Assembly: GCA_003131985.1 (NCBI GenBank)
Contig: PKWH01000347.1
Span: 1-11,795, forward strand
Origin: Acidobacteriota bacterium
Lineage (GTDB): Bacteria > Acidobacteriota > Terriglobia > Acidiferrales > UBA7541
Direction of reading: 5' to 3'
Length of the DNA stretch: 11,795 nt
The position numbers were made by a program, and so were the translations under genes. Numbering within the stretch: the stretch's first letter is position 1; every line of letters begins with the position of its first letter. The notes under the pieces were generated by a model. That model saw nothing but the letters and a program-made list of their open reading frames with translations, did not search any database and was not told the origin of the DNA. Positions 7,191 through 11,795 of the stretch are shown one piece after another.

Positions 7191-7257
7191 CGTCCCTCAG
7201 CGGCTAAGGCCGCACTGATTTTGCACCATTTACGGCACGACTAAAGTCGTGCCCTGA
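7191..7257. repeat. Double-hairpin intergenic repeat
   Basis: Two stem-loops lie between the convergent uppP and response-regulator genes. The first is GCGGC-TAAG-GCCGC (7200-7213). The second is GGCACGAC-TAAA-GTCGTGCC (7234-7253), a perfect 8-base stem with a four-base loop. They are flanked by CCCTCAG and CCCTGA and separated by the AT-richer stretch CACTGATTTTGCACCATTTA. Both loops begin with TAA. I recall near-identical elements scattered between genes in Acidobacteriota genomes, which would make this a REP-like dispersed element; that is memory and not shown here. The position between two gene ends also allows a role in bidirectional transcript termination or 3'-end protection, though no T-tract follows. 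Confidence 0.6.
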
Positions 7258-7383
7258 CGAAAATCGGAATTGCGACGCAAACTCTATGGAACGGAACTCC
7301 AAAGCGTTCGCAAGTTCGCGCACCAAACTAAAAATCCTTGAGGGAATTCTGCGGAGAACGTGACCGAGAAGCTGAGGCGCGAC

Positions 7384-9411
7384 TTAGCGGTCTTTTTTCG
7401 AAAGCTCGCTGTGGACCAGATTTTCGACCAGCGGCTTGACGCCTTGCGAAAACAAGTCTTGAAGTTGAGGGCGAAGTTTTTCCAGGACCTTCTGCACCAA
7501 TGCATCCACGGTTTCGTCACTGGGCTCACTCGCTGTAGCGTCCACCTGAACCTGGGGCGGCATCAGGAAAGCGATTCCCGAAAGGGCTTCTCGGTTCGGC
7601 GGCGGCAGAGTGGGAATGCGTTCGCTGAATTCTTCCACTGAAGATTCTTGCGCCGCTGGTTCGAATACGGAAGGCTCTAAATGCTCAAGATTCGAATCTG
7701 ATTGGGCGTTTTGCTCTTCCGCCGGAGCCGGAAGAATATGCTGAGTGGGCGAAGACTCTTCCTGGTGCTGCGAATAGTCCGAATTTTGACTGTGTTCTTC
7801 ATCCACCAGCAGCGGTTCCGGGGTTGGACGGCTCGAAGCGTCCTGGTCGAGACGTTCTGCGTCTGCCGGCGCGACCATAAGCTGATGCTCGAAATCCGAA
7901 GGGCTGCTCGCGACAGATGCGGGACCGGTTTCTTCGGCTGCATGCTCGGCTTCGTGCGTTTCGGATGTGAAGTGATAGGATGGTCTGGCCGGTTCAGCCG
8001 CGTTGTTGAAAAAGCGATCTTCTGAATCGAAGTGCGATCCGAATTTGGAACCGTGCCCATGCTCTGTTTCCTGCTCCGATATTTCCTCTGCGTATCCGGC
8101 GGGCTCAGAGATACTGGTCTGGTCATCGGACGAAATCTCGGAATGCTTTTCGGCTTGTTTCGCCTCGGGTTCCGAGTGCGAAGCGCTTAACTCATGCTGA
8201 GGCGGAGTAAGGTTTGACATCCAGCCGCCATTGGGATACTCGGACGGCGGCGGCGCCATCATGTCCATCCACTCAGTGTGTCTGGCGGCGACGCTTGGAA
8301 TCGGCTCCAGGTGTGCAGCGGGTTTCGGTTCTTCGCGCACTTCCTCTTTCGCTATGGGAGGTGGCGCTGGGATCTGGTCAGCAGTCGGCTCCGGGAACCA
8401 CATGGCGTGCGAAGTTTGCGGTGCTTCCTCGGCTACGGATGTCTCGGCGAGTACTGCTTCAGGCGGTTCACCCACAGCGCGAGTCGGCGCGTCGGGTATC
8501 TCGTTGGCAGGGGCCGCAACGCGATCCGCATCGTCGGCAGGTATTTCCTGAACGTCGGAGTCTTGCGCGTTACGGATGTGCTTCGGCGGCACGTCCTTCT
8601 CGGACGGAAAAGCGCTTGTGTCGAGATCGCTGCCAAAAGGATCCTGCGCATCCTGCGCAATGTTTTCTGGAACGTCGAAATCCGCGGCGTTACGCCGCCA
8701 ATCGCTTACGGTCGCGATGTTGTCAAATTCGTCGTCCGCTTCAGAATCTTTATCTTTCGCGACGGGAGACTTCAAAGATTTCGCACCCTTGGAAGCCTTT
8801 GGTTTCTTGGTGTGCTTTTCTTCTTGCTCTTCTTCTTCTTCTTCTTCTTCGCCGTCATCACCGGCGAGGGCGCGTACGCCTTTTCCGAAGCCATAAATCG
8901 CAGCGGCTTCCTCGGGCGTCGGTTCAGGGAATTCAGGCAATGGTTTAGGTTCGCTGCGAAGGGGAGCTTCCATCACTTCTACCGGCGCTGGTGGCTCGGC
9001 GATGATCTCCCTCTGCTTTGCCAACTCCGCAGCAATCCGGGGATTCTTTTCCAAAACCGACATCACCATCGCGATCAAGGGATCCGGTGGAACAAAGGGC
9101 TTCTTCAAAACGCCATCGGCGCCCACTCGCCGCGCTTCTTTTTCGTCCAGGGGATCGAAAGCGCCCACCAGCAGAATGACGGGGATGTGCGCGTATCGCG
9201 TGTCTTTCTTTATGAACTCGCAGACTTCATAGCCATTGCGCACGGGCATGAAAACGTCCGCCAGCACAAGGTCGGGGTTTACGTCGGGAAGGCGCCGGAC
9301 GGCAGCTTCGCCGTTGCCGACGGTAACTACATCAACGCCGCGCTCTTCTAACGCGAGCACGACCATTTTCTGGATATTGGAATTGTCGTCTGCAACCAGA
9401 ATTCTGGGCAC
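7384..9411 (-). CDS. Response regulator with acidic disordered centre and C-terminal helices
   Basis: Protein of 675 residues from a GTG start. Residues 1-118 are a receiver domain: acidic pair Asp8/Asp9 (LVADDNS), phospho-acceptor Asp52 (LADVFMP) and Lys104 (KKPF). The switch Thr/Ser position is Val82 (ILLVGAF). Then come about 500 residues of low complexity rich in Pro, Glu, Asp, Ala and Ser, including a poly-Glu run near 187-200 followed by a Lys-rich patch. The last 45 residues are predicted helical and conserved-looking (VDALVQKVLEKLRPQLQDLF, then VKPLVENLVHSELSKKDR). There is no DNA-binding or enzymatic output domain. The GTG at 9411 follows CCAGGGGAAGACA, and a plausible promoter lies at 9467-9495, inside the longer reading frame that opens at 9498; the extra residues of that frame do not resemble a receiver. 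The gene lies 136 bases behind bamD, with no kinase nearby. Function unknown; a phosphorylation-controlled scaffold is my inference. Confidence 0.85.
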   Translation of the reverse strand: MPRILVADDNSNIQKMVVLALEERGVDVVTVGNGEAAVRRLPDVNPDLVLADVFMPVRNGYEVCEFIKKDTRYAHIPVILLVGAFDPLDEKEARRVGADGVLKKPFVPPDPLIAMVMSVLEKNPRIAAELAKQREIIAEPPAPVEVMEAPLRSEPKPLPEFPEPTPEEAAAIYGFGKGVRALAGDDGEEEEEEEEQEEKHTKKPKASKGAKSLKSPVAKDKDSEADDEFDNIATVSDWRRNAADFDVPENIAQDAQDPFGSDLDTSAFPSEKDVPPKHIRNAQDSDVQEIPADDADRVAAPANEIPDAPTRAVGEPPEAVLAETSVAEEAPQTSHAMWFPEPTADQIPAPPPIAKEEVREEPKPAAHLEPIPSVAARHTEWMDMMAPPPSEYPNGGWMSNLTPPQHELSASHSEPEAKQAEKHSEISSDDQTSISEPAGYAEEISEQETEHGHGSKFGSHFDSEDRFFNNAAEPARPSYHFTSETHEAEHAAEETGPASVASSPSDFEHQLMVAPADAERLDQDASSRPTPEPLLVDEEHSQNSDYSQHQEESSPTQHILPAPAEEQNAQSDSNLEHLEPSVFEPAAQESSVEEFSERIPTLPPPNREALSGIAFLMPPQVQVDATASEPSDETVDALVQKVLEKLRPQLQDLFSQGVKPLVENLVHSELSKKDR
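8828..8850. repeat. TTC trinucleotide run encoding poly-Glu
   Basis: An uninterrupted TTC run on the plus strand (GAA on the coding minus strand) within the response-regulator gene. It gives most of the EEEEEEEE segment. Such in-frame microsatellites can change length by slippage without a frameshift. Confidence 0.7.
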
Positions 9412-9466
9412 TGTCTTCCCCTGGAGGCGGGCCCAGACGGCGACACGCCCACCCCTTTCACTCTGT

Positions 9467-9495
9467 ATTGCAGCATCCCTAAACGCGGGCGTCAA
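9467..9495 (-). promoter_or_regulatory. Candidate sigma-70 promoter for the response regulator
   Basis: On the minus strand, TTGACG (9495-9490, five of six to consensus) and TGCAAT (9472-9467, four of six) are separated by exactly 17 bases. Transcription would start near 9460, about 50 bases before the GTG at 9411. It lies in the gap behind bamD, so the response regulator could be transcribed separately from bamD. Confidence 0.4.
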
Positions 9496-9547
9496 CAAAC
9501 TCGAAGTACAGTCGTGCTACAGTTGTTAGCAGGGAGTAAACAGGCAG

Positions 9548-11260
9548 TTACCAGGGAATAAGCTTCTTGATGCCCTTCTTTTTCTTGCTGGTGGACTCTT
9601 GCTTGGGGTCGGCGCTATCTGCCGCTTTGGACTGGGCCGCAGCGGGCGCTTGAGGCCCTGTAGCCGCCGTTCCGCCGGTCTGTGGCGCTGTGGAGCTCGA
9701 TTCGGGGGCTCGAGCGGGAGATGAGCCTGTTGGAGCCACTTCAGTCGGCGATGGTGGCGTGGTCGCTGGCGCGGGGTTACTCCCCGTCGGCTGCGGGTCC
9801 GGGGTCGGAGCCAGAACGGGCACATTGCCCGAAGGCTTTAGATTCGCATCATTTGCTGCTGGAGCCGGATCAGGAGCCGCAGTCGAAGGAGCGGAAGCGG
9901 CGTTGGGATCGTTTGGCGCCGTTATAATCTGGAAGCCAACGCCAGTACTTGGAGCTCCGGCTGGCTGGGTCGTTGCGTCAACTGGCGCGGCCTCGGTGGT
10001 CTGATCGGTTGCCGGCGCATCTCCGCTCACCGCAGCGATCGTAAATGCAGGGCCTTTCGCGCCAGGTTTCAGAACGTCAGTTGCTGAAATTGCATCGTTC
10101 GGGGGGCTCATTTGCGGCGTTCCCTGGTGAGCCGAGGTGGAAACGTCGGGACTGCCCTTGAGCATAGCGATGGGAGTCCTAATCAGCGCGCTCTGATGGT
10201 GCTGCTCGGCCCACACTTGATCGTTCTTCATGCGCTGTAAGGCTTCAGGGTCAGCTGGTGGAATCGGCAAGCCCATGGAAGTAAGACGCGCCCGTGCGTC
10301 GACGCCCCGCTTCGACAAAGGGTAATCCTGCAGGATACGGTCGTAACATTTCGCGGCAAGATCGCCCCAATGATTCTTGTCGTCTTCATTTTTCGACACT
10401 TGCTTCGCCCGCGAATAAACGCTGCCGAGCATCCACAACGCTTCGTCCGTTTGGCTGTAGAGCGGATAGCGGTCCGTCACTTCTACCAGCCGAGCGGCAG
10501 CCGCGCGGTAATCGGTCTTCAAGTAATAGTAACGTGCGACTCGAAATTCGCCGTCGCCCAGGACCTCTTGTACCTCGCGGAGATATTGCTCCGCCTTGGG
10601 TACGAGAGGGCTTTGCGGATATTTCAAAATGAATGACTGGAATTCGTCTTCGGCAGCTTGAGCCTGCGTGGAATCACGGTCGGCCTTCTCCATCATGCGG
10701 TAATGAGCCATACCGACCTGCATTTGTGCGTAAGCGGCTTCAGGAAGGAAGGGGAAAAAGGTGATGAAATCCTTGTACTCCGAAATGGCTTGTGTTGTGC
10801 TCGAAGTGCCTCCCTCTTTGTAATACGAATCTGCGACGGCGAGTTTGGCCTTCGCCAGGAACTCGCTATCCGGATAGGTATTGATGAGAGTCTGCAATGC
10901 GAGGCGGCCTTCGGTGTAGCGCCCGGACTTCAGGTCTACTAGGGCCCGATCATAGAGCACTTTGTCGGGCTCTGCCGAAGCGTCTTTGACGGTCGTAGCG
11001 GCTGGTTTTTTAGCAGTTTTTTTCGGTAAGAATCGCGGCGTCTTTTTGGGAGGCGTCTTCGCAGGTTGCGCGGTTTTCGCGGAGTCTTGCGTTGCCGGAG
11101 CAGTCACTGGCGCGCCTTGTGCGGATTGAGGGGTTTGCGCTGTTTGCGGTGCGCCTTGATCGGACTGTTGAGCACTTGCGGTAGGGCACACCTCCAGAAA
11201 GATGGAAGTACCCAGCGCTAGGATTACGAGATAACGTGTTCGCCTGAAGTTTGCTGCCAT
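9548..11260 (-). CDS. bamD: BamD-like outer-membrane assembly factor with long Pro/Ala-rich tail
   Basis: Protein of 570 residues; E. coli BamD has 245. BamD is the TPR lipoprotein that works with BamA to insert beta-barrel proteins into the outer membrane. The signal peptide (FRRTRYLVILALGTSIFLEV) ends near ASA at residue 30. Next come a Gln/Pro/Thr-rich linker and a Lys-rich patch (to about 95), then the BamD/TPR region at about 100-330 (LYDRALVDLKSGRYTEGRLA, YPDSEF, AVADSYYKEG, FITFFPFLPEAAYAQ, KYPQSPLVPKAEQYL, DRYPLYSQTDEALWMLG). The rest, 340-570, is a low-complexity Pro/Ala/Thr tail ending KKKKGIKKLIPW. Cys25 lacks a lipobox (Glu at -2, Val at -1), so the protein may not be lipidated. 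I chose ATG 11260 over the adjacent GTG 11263 because AAGGG is correctly spaced only for ATG. It follows rpe by 47 bases, probably as one operon. Confidence 0.87.
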   Translation of the reverse strand: MAANFRRTRYLVILALGTSIFLEVCPTASAQQSDQGAPQTAQTPQSAQGAPVTAPATQDSAKTAQPAKTPPKKTPRFLPKKTAKKPAATTVKDASAEPDKVLYDRALVDLKSGRYTEGRLALQTLINTYPDSEFLAKAKLAVADSYYKEGGTSSTTQAISEYKDFITFFPFLPEAAYAQMQVGMAHYRMMEKADRDSTQAQAAEDEFQSFILKYPQSPLVPKAEQYLREVQEVLGDGEFRVARYYYLKTDYRAAAARLVEVTDRYPLYSQTDEALWMLGSVYSRAKQVSKNEDDKNHWGDLAAKCYDRILQDYPLSKRGVDARARLTSMGLPIPPADPEALQRMKNDQVWAEQHHQSALIRTPIAMLKGSPDVSTSAHQGTPQMSPPNDAISATDVLKPGAKGPAFTIAAVSGDAPATDQTTEAAPVDATTQPAGAPSTGVGFQIITAPNDPNAASAPSTAAPDPAPAANDANLKPSGNVPVLAPTPDPQPTGSNPAPATTPPSPTEVAPTGSSPARAPESSSTAPQTGGTAATGPQAPAAAQSKAADSADPKQESTSKKKKGIKKLIPW

Positions 11261-11307
11261 CACACCCTTGAAATCAGCTTCGCACTAATTATCTGCAACT
11301 ACTTTCG

Positions 11308-11795
11308 TCAAACCTTTTGGCTCAGGGCTTCGGTGGCCAGCTTGCGCAACTGCCGTGTAGCCCCTGCAGGATCGCTTGCGTGAAAAATTGAAGACCCTGC
11401 AACAAACGTATTCGCCCCAGCTTGAGCAAGTTCGGCGATGTTTCCGAGGTCGACGCCCCCGTCCACTTCGATCCGGAAGCTGGCATTATAGCGCGTGCGC
11501 CACTGATTCAGTTGCCGAATTTTTTCCAGCGCACCGCGAATAAATTTCTGGCCGCCGAATCCCGGATTCACCGACATCACGAGCACGGTATCCACTTTGT
11601 CGAGAACCTCGCCCAGCATAACGACTGGAGTGGCGGGATTGATGACCGCGCCCGCCTCGGCGCCATGTTCGCGAATCATAGCCAGCGCGCGGTCGAGATG
11701 CACGGTCGCTTCTTCATGAACCAGAACGCGAGTGGCTCCCGCGCGCACGAACCGCTCAATATACTCTTCGGGCCGTTCGATCATCAGATGCACAT
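11308..11795 (-). CDS. rpe: Ribulose-phosphate 3-epimerase, C-terminal part (cut by window edge)
   Basis: Interconverts ribulose 5-phosphate and xylulose 5-phosphate in the pentose phosphate and Calvin pathways. About 162 codons are present and roughly the first 60 lie beyond the right edge. The frame is open to the last base, so the GTG at 11793 is an internal Val (family motif DVHLMI) and not the start. Conserved TIM-barrel motifs: VHLMI with the active-site His, EEYIERFVRAGA, AGAVINPATPV, VLVMSVNPGFGGQKFI (phosphate-gripper loop), and IEVDGGV with the catalytic Asp, followed by AGANTFVAGSSIF, the second phosphate-binding loop. It ends in TGA at 11308-11310, 47 bases before the bamD start, the same orientation suggesting co-transcription. 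Confidence 0.96.
   Translation of the reverse strand, partial: VHLMIERPEEYIERFVRAGATRVLVHEEATVHLDRALAMIREHGAEAGAVINPATPVVMLGEVLDKVDTVLVMSVNPGFGGQKFIRGALEKIRQLNQWRTRYNASFRIEVDGGVDLGNIAELAQAGANTFVAGSSIFHASDPAGATRQLRKLATEALSQKV

Noticed and set aside
8278..9351. 357-codon plus-strand open frame
   Set aside because: Antisense of the response regulator. Phe/Arg-rich low complexity, including a poly-Phe run that mirrors the poly-Glu codons.
9412..9498. N-terminal extension of the response regulator to an ATG at 9498
   Set aside because: The extra 29 residues do not belong to a receiver domain and overlap a plausible promoter, while GTG 9411 has a good ribosome-binding site and places the first receiver strand at the N-terminus.

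Overview
The window looks like chromosomal DNA of a Gram-negative, probably soil-dwelling Acidobacteriota bacterium. This assignment is inference. It rests on the mix of genes (BamD with a very long proline/alanine-rich tail, a TTG-started IorA-like/IorB-like/cytochrome cluster, a divergent PurD-like protein), the GC-rich coding bias, and an intergenic double hairpin of a kind I associate with that phylum. Genes for outer-membrane assembly, a beta-barrel protein, a Tat-exported enzyme and a c-type cytochrome show a diderm envelope.

Layout. At the left edge the minus strand carries the first 125 codons of valS (1-377). Divergent from it, on the plus strand, is a PurD-like ATP-grasp ligase (543-1829). 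It converges on a minus-strand gene for a small outer-membrane beta-barrel protein (1882-2613). From 2852 to 6143 lies a compact plus-strand operon: an IorA-like [2Fe-2S] subunit (TTG start), an IorB-like molybdopterin subunit with a Tat signal, and a dihaem cytochrome c. IorA-like and IorB-like overlap by ATGA. The same overlap sits at the cytochrome junction, although a better ribosome-binding site lies 27 bases downstream. uppP (6298-7167) follows as a separate plus-strand gene, possibly leaderless. The right part is minus-strand and reads, in transcription order, rpe (5' end cut by the window edge), bamD, and a 675-residue response regulator with a long acidic disordered region and a C-terminal helical segment.

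How the genes fit together. The Ior-like trio forms one plausible pathway: the molybdenum hydroxylase oxidises an unknown substrate in the periplasm, electrons pass through the [2Fe-2S] subunit to the dihaem cytochrome and on to the respiratory chain. There is no FAD subunit. UppP recycles the undecaprenyl carrier for cell wall synthesis, and BamD serves outer-membrane protein insertion. The response regulator behind bamD has no histidine kinase nearby and no recognisable output domain. Its P/E/D-rich centre and C-terminal helices resemble scaffold proteins of the PopZ type, and it is the most interesting unexplained protein here.

I see no tRNA, rRNA, CRISPR array, transposase, integrase or phage gene. 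No gene-free stretch exceeds 300 bases.
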